Translations under genes and position numbers: made by a program
Shown: in pieces, positions 34,636 through 44,135 of the stretch
Layout of the letters: every line of letters begins with the position of its first letter
Numbering within the stretch: the first letter of the stretch is position 1
From: Rhizobium sp. BK316
Lineage (GTDB): Bacteria; Pseudomonadota; Alphaproteobacteria; Rhizobiales; Rhizobiaceae
DNA: 64,000 nt
Assembly: GCF_014193695.1 (NCBI RefSeq)
Contig: NZ_JACHZR010000001.1
Span: 1,401,309 to 1,465,308 of the forward strand
Direction: 5' to 3'
Notes under the pieces: generated by a model
The model's database searches: none
Seen by the model: only the letters and a program-made list of their open reading frames with translations
What the model was told of the DNA's origin: nothing

Positions 34636-35739
34636 TTAGCGAGCTGGAATGACGGTCGCGTCGGCCGGATCCCAGGTAAGCATGACCGGGGCGCCTATCG
34701 GAAAAGCGCCGGGCCGATATTTGTCGACATGGGCTTCCAGGGCCAAACCGCGGCCGTCCGGCAGGCTGATGCCGATCTGCGAGATATGGCCGACCACGTC
34801 GAAACGCTCGACGCGCGCGCCGACCACATTGCCGCCAAAAACCTCGACGAGATTTTCTCGCGCCGGGCCGCCAGCCGCATGAACCTCGATCGCCTCCGAA
34901 GGGATGACGATGTTGACCTTGCTGGAGAGGCCGCCATTGGCGCAGCCCGACAGCGTGCCGAACGACGTCGAGACGAATGTGCTGTCGGCCTCGGTGCCGG
35001 CAACCTCGCCCTCGAAGATGGCGTTGCGGCCGATGAACTGCGCCACGAACGGCGTATTCGGGCGCGTATAGAGCTGATGCGGCGGGCTGATCTGTTCCAC
35101 CCTACCCTGGTTCATGACGACGATGCGGTCGGACAGCGCCAGTGCTTCCGATTGGGCATGGGTGACGAACACGAACGTTACTCCGAGCTTCTTCTGCAGC
35201 AATTTGAGTTCGTTCTGGATCGCCTTGCGCAGATTGGCGTCGAGGGCGCCCAGCGGCTCGTCAAGAAGCAGTACATCCGGCTCGACCACGAGGCCGCGGG
35301 CAAGAGCGATGCGCTGACGCTGACCGCCGGAGAGCTTGTCGGGCTTGCGCTCGGCGATATCCTCCAGGCCCAGGGTGGCGAGGATACGATCGACCCGCGC
35401 GTCACGCTCGGCCTTCGCCATGCCCTTGACCTCAAGACCATATCCGACATTCCGTCGCACAGTCATATGCGGAAACAGGGCATAGTTCTGGAAGATCATC
35501 GATGTCGGCCGCTTCTGCGGCCGCACATCGTTCATGCGCTCGCCCTTGATCATCATGTCGCCGGAGGAAATGCTTTCGAAGCCGGCGATCATGCGGAGAG
35601 TCGTGGTCTTGCCGCAGCCCGACGGCCCGAGGAAGGCGATGAATTCGCCTTTCTTGATCGAAAGATTGAAGCCTATGACGGCGGGCGTGCCATTGTCATA
35701 GACCTTGCCGACATTGATGAGTTCCAAATCATACATCAT
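34636..35739 (-). CDS. ABC transporter ATP-binding protein (PotA-like), first copy
   Basis: A 367-residue importer ATPase. Walker A is [12 protein letters not shown], the signature is [15 protein letters not shown], Walker B is [12 protein letters not shown], and a C-terminal TOBE domain is present. Two ATGs in tandem follow GGAGATC. It sits between the binding protein and the hydrolase genes, while a second PotA-like gene lies at the front of the operon. Confidence 0.92.
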   Translation of the reverse strand: MMYDLELINVGKVYDNGTPAVIGFNLSIKKGEFIAFLGPSGCGKTTTLRMIAGFESISSGDMMIKGERMNDVRPQKRPTSMIFQNYALFPHMTVRRNVGYGLEVKGMAKAERDARVDRILATLGLEDIAERKPDKLSGGQRQRIALARGLVVEPDVLLLDEPLGALDANLRKAIQNELKLLQKKLGVTFVFVTHAQSEALALSDRIVVMNQGRVEQISPPHQLYTRPNTPFVAQFIGRNAIFEGEVAGTEADSTFVSTSFGTLSGCANGGLSSKVNIVIPSEAIEVHAAGGPARENLVEVFGGNVVGARVERFDVVGHISQIGISLPDGRGLALEAHVDKYRPGAFPIGAPVMLTWDPADATVIPAR

Positions 35740-35817
35740 GAGAGATCTCCGAGCCTGGCCGGGGAGGCGGACATCGCCTCCCCGCAGAGCTGAGAATGGA
35801 TGGCTGACGCCGCCACT

Positions 35818-37050
35818 TTACGCGTTGAGGAATTCATCCCACTTCTGGACGAGATGGTCGTATTCATCCGGCCATTGATGCCAGTAGGCGACGTTCTTGG
35901 CGCGCTCCGCCAATGAGCCGCCATCGCGCAGATCGCCTTCCTTGATGCCGCGCTCGGCAGCGCCGACCCACGGCTTGCCTTCGTACCAGAAGGCATATTT
36001 GTCCGGAGCCATGACCTTCTGGATGTTGGTGGACGGCGAATAATAGCCCTGTTCGGACACGGTAATGCCGGGCTCGCCGGACAGCCAGTAATCGGCGTAG
36101 GCGATCACGGCTTCCTTGTTGGGCGTGCCTGCGATCATCGACGGACCGATCGCCCAGCCGCGATAGCCTTCCTTCGGCACGGCATATTTGCATGCCTTGC
36201 CCTGCGCCTTGACCGCCATGACAGCCGGCTGCCAGGCGTCACAGACCACCATCTCGCCGGATGCCATCAGGTTGACCAGCTCGCCGAAATCACCCCACAG
36301 GGCGCGGAACTGCCCGTCCTTTTTCTTGGAGACGAGGAACTTCGCCGCTTCGTCGATTTCGGCCGTGTTCGGATTGCCGGGATTCTTGACGTTCAGAAGG
36401 CCAAGCGTATTCATCGCCATGATGGCCTGGCCGAAGGCGATCAGGGGGTCGGTGTTGAGGCCCGACTTTCCCTTCCACTTCGGATCGAAGATCGCAGACC
36501 AGGTGTTGGCTTCTTCGGCGGAGAGAACGTCCGGATTGTAGCCGATAGAATCGTAGTTATAGACCGCAGGCACCATGTTCAGCGTCGTCTTGGCGTCATC
36601 TGCCCAGATCTGACCGACGATCTGCTGCTTCGGCTCCCACTTGTCCGAGGGCGTGGTGAAGGTATCGCGGATATTGGCCCAGTTCTTCAAGGAGGCGGCC
36701 GGGACCGGCTCGACATTGTCGGTCATGACGATCGAGGGCAGACGTTCGCCGATGATCTCCCAGCAATCGTAATCCTTGGAACCGGAAAGGATCTTGGTCT
36801 GGGCGTCCGGAAAGGTCGCCGCGGTGCCGGAGGTCTGCCCGACGCCGCTCACTTTGCGGAAGTCGTCGAGGATACGCTCCTGGACCGTGACCGAAAGGCC
36901 GATGGTGCGCAGTTGCTCCTTGGCAAGGTTGGCAGCCTGCGCGTAGGCCGCCCGCGACGACAGGAAGGGCGTGCCGCCCCCGATCGCAAGCGCCATCACG
37001 CCAGCGGAGTGCTTCAACAGAGAGCGTCTGTTCATTTCCATTTTGGACAT
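35818..37050 (-). CDS. Periplasmic binding protein, spermidine/putrescine (PotD) type
   Basis: A 410-residue binding protein. The start at 37050 has GGAG eight bases upstream. A twin-arginine-like signal (MNRRSLLKHSAGVMALAIGG) ends near AAYAQA, so Tat export is likely. The mature part has the PotD-type fold with WWLSGEPG-like features (DYWLSGEPGITVSEQGYY) and KNVAYWHQWPDEYD at the C-terminus. It should deliver the ligand to the permeases encoded at 38671-40418. Confidence 0.9.
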   Translation of the reverse strand: MSKMEMNRRSLLKHSAGVMALAIGGGTPFLSSRAAYAQAANLAKEQLRTIGLSVTVQERILDDFRKVSGVGQTSGTAATFPDAQTKILSGSKDYDCWEIIGERLPSIVMTDNVEPVPAASLKNWANIRDTFTTPSDKWEPKQQIVGQIWADDAKTTLNMVPAVYNYDSIGYNPDVLSAEEANTWSAIFDPKWKGKSGLNTDPLIAFGQAIMAMNTLGLLNVKNPGNPNTAEIDEAAKFLVSKKKDGQFRALWGDFGELVNLMASGEMVVCDAWQPAVMAVKAQGKACKYAVPKEGYRGWAIGPSMIAGTPNKEAVIAYADYWLSGEPGITVSEQGYYSPSTNIQKVMAPDKYAFWYEGKPWVGAAERGIKEGDLRDGGSLAERAKNVAYWHQWPDEYDHLVQKWDEFLNA

Positions 37051-37149
37051 TTCATGTTCTCCAGTGCTGATTGCTGTTCCCTTGAGCCCTTTGTGGGCCT
37101 GCTTCATTGCCATATCGCCTCTGCCCGGCCCTCGCCGGGGCGATGACGA

Positions 37150-37917
37150 TCAGTACCGGCCCACAAGGAGGCCACCATCCACGACCAGAACCTGACCGGT
37201 CATGTATCTCGCGCCGTTCGAGGCGAGGAATGCGATCACGTCGGCGATGTCGTCCGGCTCGCCGAGCCTGCCCATGGGGATGAACTCGGCCGCCTTTTCG
37301 GCTCCTGCGGGGCCAAGCGAATTCTCTTCCGAAAGAAGCTGAGCCGTGCGGATGTAGCCGGGTGCAATGCCGTTGACCCTGATGCCGTCCTTCGCCAGCT
37401 CGACGGCAAGCCCGCGCACGAGGCCGACGACCCCGGATTTCGCCGCCGAATAATGGACATGCTCGTCCCATCCATAGGCCACGCCCATGATCGACGAGAG
37501 GGCGACGATGCTACCGGATCTGCGGGCGCGCATGCCTGGTACGGCGGCACGCACCAGCCGGAAGATGCCCTTCAGGTCGATATCCATCGTCATGTCCCAC
37601 TTGTCGTCGGTGAGCTTGTCGAGGGGTGTCCTGTGTGCGACGCCGGCATTGGCGACGATGATGTCGATCTTGCCGAAGCGCGCCTCGACATTGGCGACGA
37701 GCCGGTTCGCCGCCTCGGTCGAGCGCACGTCGTAAAGGTGGAACTCGGCCGAACCGCCGGCAGTGAGAATGGCGCGAACGGTCTCCTCGCCCTCCTTTTC
37801 GAGGATGTCGGTGACGACGACATGGTCGCCGAGCGCAGCAAAGGCCTTGGCTGCCGCCTGGCCGATGCCGATGCCCGCGCCCGTGACGATGACGACCCGC
37901 TTGCCTAAACTGTCCAT
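37150..37917 (-). CDS. SDR-family oxidoreductase
   Basis: A 255-residue classical short-chain dehydrogenase. It has TGAGIGIG (near 12-19), NAGVAH (near 91), catalytic Ser in ALSSIMG, YSAAK (near 161), and a C-terminus VVDGGLLVGRY. It follows the second SDR by 13 bases and precedes the binding protein. It probably oxidises or reduces an intermediate made from the imported compound. Confidence 0.9.
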   Translation of the reverse strand: MDSLGKRVVIVTGAGIGIGQAAAKAFAALGDHVVVTDILEKEGEETVRAILTAGGSAEFHLYDVRSTEAANRLVANVEARFGKIDIIVANAGVAHRTPLDKLTDDKWDMTMDIDLKGIFRLVRAAVPGMRARRSGSIVALSSIMGVAYGWDEHVHYSAAKSGVVGLVRGLAVELAKDGIRVNGIAPGYIRTAQLLSEENSLGPAGAEKAAEFIPMGRLGEPDDIADVIAFLASNGARYMTGQVLVVDGGLLVGRY

Positions 37918-37930
37918 CTGCTTTTCTCCT

Positions 37931-38674
37931 TCAAAGCATCACGTCGCCGGAATTCGGCCCGAGCGTCTGGCCGACAAAAAGGCTTGCTGCCGGCGACGCC
38001 AGGAACGCCACGGTCGCGGCCACCTCTTCGGGTTCGCCGAACCGGCCGAGCGGCAGTTCGCGCTTCTTGCGTTCGCGCCACTCTTCGGAAAGAGCGCTTA
38101 CCAGCGGCGTATTGATCGGTCCGGGCGCCACGGCATTGACGCGAACCCCGCGGCCCGAGACCTCGCGAGCGAGCGCCTTGGTCATGCCGATGATGGCGGC
38201 CTTGGCGCCAGAGTAGTGAACCAGTTCGATGCCGCCGATCTGCCCGAGTTGGGAGGCGACGTTGACGATGACGCCCTCCCCGCGGGCCAGCATCGAGGGC
38301 ATGACCGCCTTCGTCATCAGGAAGGTGCCGCGCACATGCACCGCAAACATGCGGTCGAAATCCTCGAGCTCGAGGTTCTCGAACGCCGCCTGATGCGCGA
38401 TGCCGGCATTGTTGACGAGAAGGGTAACGTCGCCGTGCGAGGCCTTGGCGGCGGCATGGATAGCCGCCACGTGCCCGGGCTGCGCAACGTCGCCGGCGAT
38501 CGCGGTCGCCACACCGCCCGCCTTGATGATTTCGGAGGCAACCGCCTGGGCACGGTCCCCCGAGAGGTCGTTGACCAGAACCGCATAACCGTCGGCTGCA
38601 AGACGCAGCGCAATGGCGCGGCCGATACCGGAGCCGGCACCGGTGACGATGGCAGAAACCTTCTGCGTCATCAT
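37931..38674 (-). CDS. SDR-family oxidoreductase (FabG-like)
   Basis: A 247-residue SDR. It has TGAGSGIG (near 12-19), NNAGIAH (near 90), NVASQLG, YSGAK (near 156) and a terminal GQTLGPNSGDVML in place of the usual VDGG. Its start overlaps the stop of the permease gene (ATGATGA). Two different SDRs side by side suggest successive or stereospecific redox steps. Confidence 0.9.
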   Translation of the reverse strand: MMTQKVSAIVTGAGSGIGRAIALRLAADGYAVLVNDLSGDRAQAVASEIIKAGGVATAIAGDVAQPGHVAAIHAAAKASHGDVTLLVNNAGIAHQAAFENLELEDFDRMFAVHVRGTFLMTKAVMPSMLARGEGVIVNVASQLGQIGGIELVHYSGAKAAIIGMTKALAREVSGRGVRVNAVAPGPINTPLVSALSEEWRERKKRELPLGRFGEPEEVAATVAFLASPAASLFVGQTLGPNSGDVML

Positions 38675-39516
38675 GCGTCCTCCTGGATGCTGAGGCGCTT
38701 GGCGCGTCGCACCGACAGACTCATCAGGATCGCGTAGGTGCCGAGGAGCGCGAAGGAAAAGAGCGTGGTCAGGACGCCGAAGGCAAAGACGTTCGGATGC
38801 ACCTCGACAGAGAAGGTGCCGTAGATGGCGAGCGGCAACGTCAGCTCGCGGCCGGAAGCAAACAGGGTCCGTGAAAACTCGTCATAGGACAGCGTGAAGG
38901 CAAAGAGCATGGCCGAGAGCACGCCCGGGAAGATCAGCGGGAACGTGACCTTGCGGAAGGTGCGCGCTGGCGTGACGCCGAGCGACCAGGATGCTTCCTC
39001 CATGCTCGGATCGAACCGGTTGAAGATGGCGAGCATGACCAGGAAGGCGAAGGGGAAGGTGTAGACGACATGCAGGACGAAGGCCGTGCTCCACCAATGA
39101 CGGTCGATGCCGAAAGTGTTGGCGACAAGAGCCATGCCGAGGCCGACGAGCACGCCCGGCACCATCATGCCGAGAACGATCAGATAGAAGGCCGCGCCCG
39201 AGCCGCGGAACCTGCGGCGAAAGGCCTGCGCGGACATAACGCCGAGCACGGTCGAGACGATCATCGTCATCAGGGCCAGCGAAAGCGAGCGGATCAGCGC
39301 TTGGTCGATCGGCAGGGGCGCGATGCGCGAGGGCGGCGTCAGACCGAAGAGATGCCGGTACCAATAGGTCGACCATTCGATGATCGGAAATTGCGGACCG
39401 CCCTCAGGCCCGGTCTGGAACGACAGGATCGCCAGAACGACGAGCGGTCCGTAGAGGAAGATCAGGAAGAGGGTCGTATAGACGCCCAGGCCGAACTTGA
39501 TGCCGCCAGCATTCAT
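38671..39516 (-). CDS. ABC transporter permease (PotC-like)
   Basis: A 281-residue inner-membrane permease with six hydrophobic segments. The EAA loop EASWSLGVTPARTFRKVTFP lies near residue 190. The ATG at 39516 is two bases from the stop of the upstream permease. It is partner of the PotB-like subunit at 39519-40418. Confidence 0.9.
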   Translation of the reverse strand: MNAGGIKFGLGVYTTLFLIFLYGPLVVLAILSFQTGPEGGPQFPIIEWSTYWYRHLFGLTPPSRIAPLPIDQALIRSLSLALMTMIVSTVLGVMSAQAFRRRFRGSGAAFYLIVLGMMVPGVLVGLGMALVANTFGIDRHWWSTAFVLHVVYTFPFAFLVMLAIFNRFDPSMEEASWSLGVTPARTFRKVTFPLIFPGVLSAMLFAFTLSYDEFSRTLFASGRELTLPLAIYGTFSVEVHPNVFAFGVLTTLFSFALLGTYAILMSLSVRRAKRLSIQEDA

Positions 39517-39518
39517 GA

Positions 39519-40418
39519 TCAGAGCTCCTTTCTGAGGTCGACGACCTTGAGCAGGGCTGCAACGACCGCGCCCATGACGATCGTCAGGACGACACCGGCA
39601 ACCGCCGCAAAGGCCCATTTCAATGAGCCGACCTGGGTGACGATGATATTGCCGAGCAGATTGACCTTGCGTCCGGACAGAGCGGCGGAGGTTGCGAATT
39701 CGCCGAGAACCATGACGGAAACGAAGATCGCGCCGACCACCACGCCCGGCATGGAAAGCGGCAGGATGATGGTGCGGAAGATGCGCCAGAAGCTCGCCCC
39801 GAGATCCTGGGCTGCCTCGATGACCGAGGCGTCGATGCGGCCCATCATGAAGGCAATCGGCCCCACCATGAAGACGCAGTAGATCTGCGTCATGCCGATG
39901 ATGACGGACAGTTCCGAAAACAGCAGCACTTCTATCGGCTGCTGCACGATGCCGAGCTTCATCAAGATCATGTTGATGGCGCCTTCGGTGCCGAGCATCG
40001 GCCGCCAGGCGAGAACCCGGATCAGGAAGGACGTCCAGAAGGGGATGACACAGAGCACGAGAAGCACGGTCTGCAACGTCTTGTTCTTGATGAGGAGCCC
40101 GACGAAGAGCGCCGCCGGATAGCCGACGACGAGCGTCGATACCAGCACGAGCAGCCAGATGCGGATCGTCGTCCAGAGCGCCCCGAGATAGGTGGGGCTC
40201 GTCAGGAAGGTGACCCAGCTCTGCAGGGTAAGCGTCGGTTCGATCTTGAAGGTCGTCTGCGTCCAGAAGGAAACATAGACCATCATCAGGATCGGCAGGA
40301 CGAGGAAGGCGACCATCCAGATCATGCCCGGCGCCAGGAGCCAGAGCGTCTTGTTCGATTTCCGGCGCACGGTCGGGCTTTCCTGCGCCACTTCCTCGCT
40401 TGTCGCAACCATGGTCAT
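39519..40418 (-). CDS. ABC transporter permease (PotB-like)
   Basis: A 299-residue permease. A polar N-terminus of about 25 residues precedes six membrane segments, and the EAA loop is EAAQDLGASFWRIFRTIILP near residue 191. The start ATG at 40418 follows GGAG nine bases upstream. It forms the membrane channel with the PotC-like protein. Confidence 0.9.
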   Translation of the reverse strand: MTMVATSEEVAQESPTVRRKSNKTLWLLAPGMIWMVAFLVLPILMMVYVSFWTQTTFKIEPTLTLQSWVTFLTSPTYLGALWTTIRIWLLVLVSTLVVGYPAALFVGLLIKNKTLQTVLLVLCVIPFWTSFLIRVLAWRPMLGTEGAINMILMKLGIVQQPIEVLLFSELSVIIGMTQIYCVFMVGPIAFMMGRIDASVIEAAQDLGASFWRIFRTIILPLSMPGVVVGAIFVSVMVLGEFATSAALSGRKVNLLGNIIVTQVGSLKWAFAAVAGVVLTIVMGAVVAALLKVVDLRKEL

Positions 40419-40466
40419 CTCTCGCTCTCCTTGGAGGGGCCGGGGGAAGATCTCGAAGGGCTCGTA

Positions 40467-41540
40467 TCAACCGAAAACAAGGGCATCCTCCTTCTTCCAG
40501 ACGAGCGCGTAGCGGCGCTTTTCGACAAAAGCCGGCGGACGGGCGTGGCTCAGATGGGATTCGACTTCGAAGACGTGGCCGCCATCGAGGGCAAAGAAGG
40601 AATTGACCGCCGCTCCGGAATATTCGCTGGCGATAAAATCGGCCTCGATGCGGACTTCGTCATCCGAAAGCGCCGCATCGCGAGGGCGGATCGAAACGCG
40701 ATCGTAGCGGATCGCATAGGCCGGCTGCGGCGCCTTCTTGCGCGATCCATTCAAGGGAAAGCGGCCGGCCGGCCCGACGAAAACATCCTCGACGACATCG
40801 CCCGCAAAGAGGTTGTAACAATTGAGGAAGCGGGCGACCGCGGCAGTGGCTGGGCGATTATAGACGACATCGGAAGCGGCGGCCTGCGCGATGCGGCCGC
40901 GATCGAGGACAAGCACCAGATCCCCCATCGCCAGCGCCTCGGATTCGCTGCCTGTGACATGGAGGAACGTCACGCCGCAGCGCTCGCGGATGATCTTGAG
41001 TTCGCTTCGCATGCGGCCGCGCAGATTGGCATCGAGCGCGCCGAGCGGCTCGTCCAGCAACACCATCTTCGGCTCGGTCACCAGTGTACGCGCCAACGCG
41101 ACGCGCTGGCGCTGGCCACCGGAGATCTGCGTGACCGCACGATCGTCAAACCCCTTGAGGCCGACCAGCGACAGCATGTCCTGAACTCTTTTTGCCAAGG
41201 CGCGGGCATCCGTCACCGGATCGACCTTGCGGTTGCGAAGGCCGAATGCGACGTTTTCGGCAACGGAAAGATGCGGGAACAGAGCGAAGTTCTGAAAGAC
41301 GAAGCCGATGCCGCGATCATGCGGCTCCACGCCGTCGAGCCGTTTGCCGTGAAAGAGGATCGAACCGGCATCCGGCTCCTCGAAGCCGGAAATAACGCGC
41401 AGCAGCGTCGTCTTGCCAGAGCCGCTCGGCCCGAGCAGCGAGATATAAGCATTGTCGGGCAAAGAGAAATCCACCCTGTCCAGCGCGGCTGAGGCGCCAT
41501 AGGACTTGGTGACTTGGCTGAGCTGAAGAACGGTCGACAC
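40467..41540 (-). CDS. ABC transporter ATP-binding protein (PotA-like), second copy
   Basis: A 357-residue ATPase with GPSGSGKTTLLR, ISGGQRQRVALARTL and [12 protein letters not shown], plus a TOBE-type C-terminus. I place the start at a GTG (41540) with AGGA six bases upstream, because the conserved domain begins there. It is first in the operon; the other copy is five genes downstream. The importer may use an ATPase heterodimer, or one copy may be redundant. Confidence 0.88.
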   Translation of the reverse strand: MSTVLQLSQVTKSYGASAALDRVDFSLPDNAYISLLGPSGSGKTTLLRVISGFEEPDAGSILFHGKRLDGVEPHDRGIGFVFQNFALFPHLSVAENVAFGLRNRKVDPVTDARALAKRVQDMLSLVGLKGFDDRAVTQISGGQRQRVALARTLVTEPKMVLLDEPLGALDANLRGRMRSELKIIRERCGVTFLHVTGSESEALAMGDLVLVLDRGRIAQAAASDVVYNRPATAAVARFLNCYNLFAGDVVEDVFVGPAGRFPLNGSRKKAPQPAYAIRYDRVSIRPRDAALSDDEVRIEADFIASEYSGAAVNSFFALDGGHVFEVESHLSHARPPAFVEKRRYALVWKKEDALVFG

Positions 41541-41745
41541 CGATTTCCTACCAGTTTCAAGGCAAGGACCATCCTTCAGGCAAAGCACCGCCATCGCCAG
41601 GATCGCATCGATCCGGATACCAGACGTCGGCCTGCACTCGCGCATGATCACATGCGCGTCAAAGAGATGTTCCTTGGCGTTTCAAAGAGTTCCACCTATG
41701 GCGCTTCTGACGAGCGCCTTGATGTTGAGAGCATTACATAAATGA

Positions 41746-41760
41746 TTTTTGTATTCAATA
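41746..41760. promoter_or_regulatory. Putative GntR operator, copy 1
   Basis: TTTTTGTATTCAATA contains the near-palindrome TTGTATTCAA. It lies on the promoter side of the operon, about 205 bases upstream of its first gene. Confidence 0.5.
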
Positions 41761-41984
41761 GACTTTTTTATGAAAACCAGATCTTTAAATCGACAAATAA
41801 TCTCGCGAGGAGCGGGAAGAGAGCAAAAGCTGCAACCATCGTACAAAATTGGCAGAAATCCGCTTATTGCAGGCACCGGCAGCGGTGCCTACAGTCAAAA
41901 ACCATTCAGCAAAAAGTACGCATCGCGACCAGGTCGCTGGCGACTACCGCAGCACCGCCAATCAAAATCGCGAATAAAAACATC

Positions 41985-41998
41985 TTTTGTATTCAATA
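41985..41998. promoter_or_regulatory. Putative GntR operator, copy 2
   Basis: TTTTGTATTCAATA repeats copy 1 exactly over 14 bases, 239 bases away, and lies 80 bases before the regulator start. The TTGTATTCAA core fits FCD/GntR-type half-sites. The pair could support autoregulation and DNA looping. Confidence 0.5.
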
Positions 41999-42078
41999 TT
42001 CATTTATTTTTGCGCTATGTTGACGCAACGAAACGCGTAAGAGTGAGGCATCAGAACGACGTGAGTCCATTGCATCAG

Positions 42079-43089
42079 ATGACCGAAGACCGTGCGCGCC
42101 CCAATGCGCAAAAGCGCTACGAGATCGCCGAGGATGTTCTGCGCGGCAACATCAAAGACAATACCCTGCCGCAAGGCGTGGTGTTGCTCGAAGGTCCGAT
42201 CGCCGACATCCTGCAGATCTCGCGTGCGCCCGTCCAACGGGCGCTGCAGACGCTGGAAAGCGAAGGCCTGGTGCATCGCTTCGACGGACGCGGCTATCTC
42301 GTTGGCCCCGCCGGCCGGGGCATCGAGCCGAACCGCACGGATATCAAGACGCTCGGCCTGACCATTCCGCGCCATGCCGACGAGGCGTTGCAGAGCCGCT
42401 CCTCCTGGGAGCGCATCTACAATACCGTCGAGGCAGATGTCGCCGGCTGCGTCGTCTTCGGCCAGTATCGCATTATCGAGATCGAACTCGCCGACCACTT
42501 CAATGTCAGCCGTACCGTCGTGCGTGACGTGCTGACCCGCCTGCGAGAACGCGGTCTCGTGCGCAAGAACCAGTCGTCCCATTGGATCGCCGGTCCGCTG
42601 ACGGCGCAGATGATCAAGGATCACTACGGCCTGCGCGGCATGTTGGAGCCACAGGCCCTTGTTGCCGGCGCCAGCCGGGTCGACCGGGAACGGCTGAACG
42701 ACCTTTTCCTGCGCCTCTGCGATCTCGAGCGGCGCGAAGCGGCCGATCATCTTGCAGCACAGGAAACCATCCACGCAGACTTCATCGATATCTGCGTTCT
42801 CGCGACGCAGAACGAGCGACTGAAGGAATCCATCCGCAACAACCTGCTGCCGGTGACGGCGACGGAACGATTGCTGCGGCGGCTTGGTCTGCCCGGCGAC
42901 CCTGCCATCATCACCGAGCTGCGCCTGATCGTGGAACTGCTGGTGCGGGGCGCCGTGCAGGCGGCTGCGGCGATGATGGAGAGCCATCTCGAAGCTTCCG
43001 TCAACCGCACGATCGCGCAAATGAAGATCGTCGCCATCATCCCTGGCCCCGGCGTAACGGCCGCCTATTTGACCCGCGTTCTCGAGTGA
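42079..43089 (+). CDS. GntR-family regulator with two winged-helix domains
   Basis: A 336-residue regulator. A first winged helix (about residues 12-75) has PIADILQISRAPVQRALQTL. A second (about 115-175) has ELADHFNVSRTVVRDVLTRL. An all-helical FCD-type domain follows (about 180-310). Usual members have only one DNA-binding domain and about 230 residues. A GTG at 42061 is an alternative start; no good ribosome site exists for either. It is divergent from the twelve-gene operon and is its probable regulator. Confidence 0.88.
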   Translation: MTEDRARPNAQKRYEIAEDVLRGNIKDNTLPQGVVLLEGPIADILQISRAPVQRALQTLESEGLVHRFDGRGYLVGPAGRGIEPNRTDIKTLGLTIPRHADEALQSRSSWERIYNTVEADVAGCVVFGQYRIIEIELADHFNVSRTVVRDVLTRLRERGLVRKNQSSHWIAGPLTAQMIKDHYGLRGMLEPQALVAGASRVDRERLNDLFLRLCDLERREAADHLAAQETIHADFIDICVLATQNERLKESIRNNLLPVTATERLLRRLGLPGDPAIITELRLIVELLVRGAVQAAAAMMESHLEASVNRTIAQMKIVAIIPGPGVTAAYLTRVLE

Positions 43090-43163
43090 GGCGCGGGCGA
43101 TCCCGATCCTATTCCATCTGCTTGGGAAGCCGGAGTTCGGGAAGGCGACCATCCGATAATCCC

Positions 43164-44135
43164 CTAAGCCAGGGCCGCGCGAAGACGCGCAAGCAAAACC
43201 TGCCGATCCGCCCGGGCCGCCAGCGCCTGATCCATCGTGACCTCAACGAACTGCGTCGGCGTATGCGGCTGCAATTGCGCGATCAGGTCCATATCGGCCG
43301 AGATCACCGTTCCCAGCATGAAATAACCGCCGCCGGAGACGGCATCGCGGTGCAGAATGATCGGCTCCGTTCCGCCCGGCACCTGGATCGAACCATAGGG
43401 ATAGCAGCTGTCGACGATATTGGAGGGATCCGAGCCTGCACCGAAAGGCTGCTTGCGCTCGACGAATTCCAGCTTGCGGCCACCGCGGAAACGGTAGCCC
43501 ATACGATCGGCCTCCGGCGCTACCTTCCACTGGTCGGCAAAGAAATTGCGCTTTGTCTCTTCCGTCAACCGGTCCCAATAAAGCCCCGGCAAGACCCTGA
43601 GCTCAGCCGGCGCGCCGGGTTTGCGACGGAGCTCTTCGGCAACGGATCGGCCCGCGCTTGCCATCGAGCCGAAACCGACGGGAAGCTCATCTCCGGCAGC
43701 GATCGCCCTGCCGTTAAGACCACCGAGGGCGCCGATCACATAGGTCGATCGGCTGCCTAACGCTTCGGGAACGTCGATGCCCCCCGATACGGCAATACAG
43801 ATCCGCGCCCCGGATTTCAGAAAGTCAAAGCTTACAGTCTGCCCTGCCTTGACCTTGAGCGCCGTCCATCCCGGCTGCGGCTCACCATCGATCCTGACAG
43901 GCATATCGGCACCGGTGACGGCAATCAGAGCATCGTCGAGAAATTCGAGCTTCGGCCCCATGAAGACGGCCTCAAGCCCGGCGGCACCCTCATCATTACC
44001 GACGAGAAGATTTGCTGCCCGCATGGCATAGCGATCCATGGCGCCGCCGACAGGGATGCCGAGATGGAAGTAGCCGGGCCGTCCGAGGTCCTGAATAGTG
44101 GTGGAAAGGCCGTGATGAAGAACCTTAATGGCCAT
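43164..44135 (-). CDS. pxpC: 5-oxoprolinase subunit C-like / KipA, carboxyltransferase fold
   Basis: A 323-residue protein of the KipA/AHS2 family. The N-terminus GLSTTIQDLGRPGYFHLG is diagnostic, and LGGLNGRAIAAGD and DRMGYRF follow. The ATG at 44135 overlaps the upstream gene by 11 bases. In bacteria PxpC works with PxpA and PxpB to open 5-oxoproline with ATP. The same fold forms the carboxyltransferase part of urea carboxylase. The neighbouring biotin genes make the second role worth considering. Confidence 0.88.
   Translation of the reverse strand: MAIKVLHHGLSTTIQDLGRPGYFHLGIPVGGAMDRYAMRAANLLVGNDEGAAGLEAVFMGPKLEFLDDALIAVTGADMPVRIDGEPQPGWTALKVKAGQTVSFDFLKSGARICIAVSGGIDVPEALGSRSTYVIGALGGLNGRAIAAGDELPVGFGSMASAGRSVAEELRRKPGAPAELRVLPGLYWDRLTEETKRNFFADQWKVAPEADRMGYRFRGGRKLEFVERKQPFGAGSDPSNIVDSCYPYGSIQVPGGTEPIILHRDAVSGGGYFMLGTVISADMDLIAQLQPHTPTQFVEVTMDQALAARADRQVLLARLRAALA

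Larger units (their letters stand above)
41541..42078. other. Divergent regulatory region with repeated motif
   Basis: 538 bases between the operon start and the GntR-type regulator. It is AT-rich from 41730 onward. A 14-base motif TTTTGTATTCAATA occurs at 41747-41760 and 41985-41998. The open frame running into the regulator gene from 41749 lacks coding character, so I see no other gene. Confidence 0.6.
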
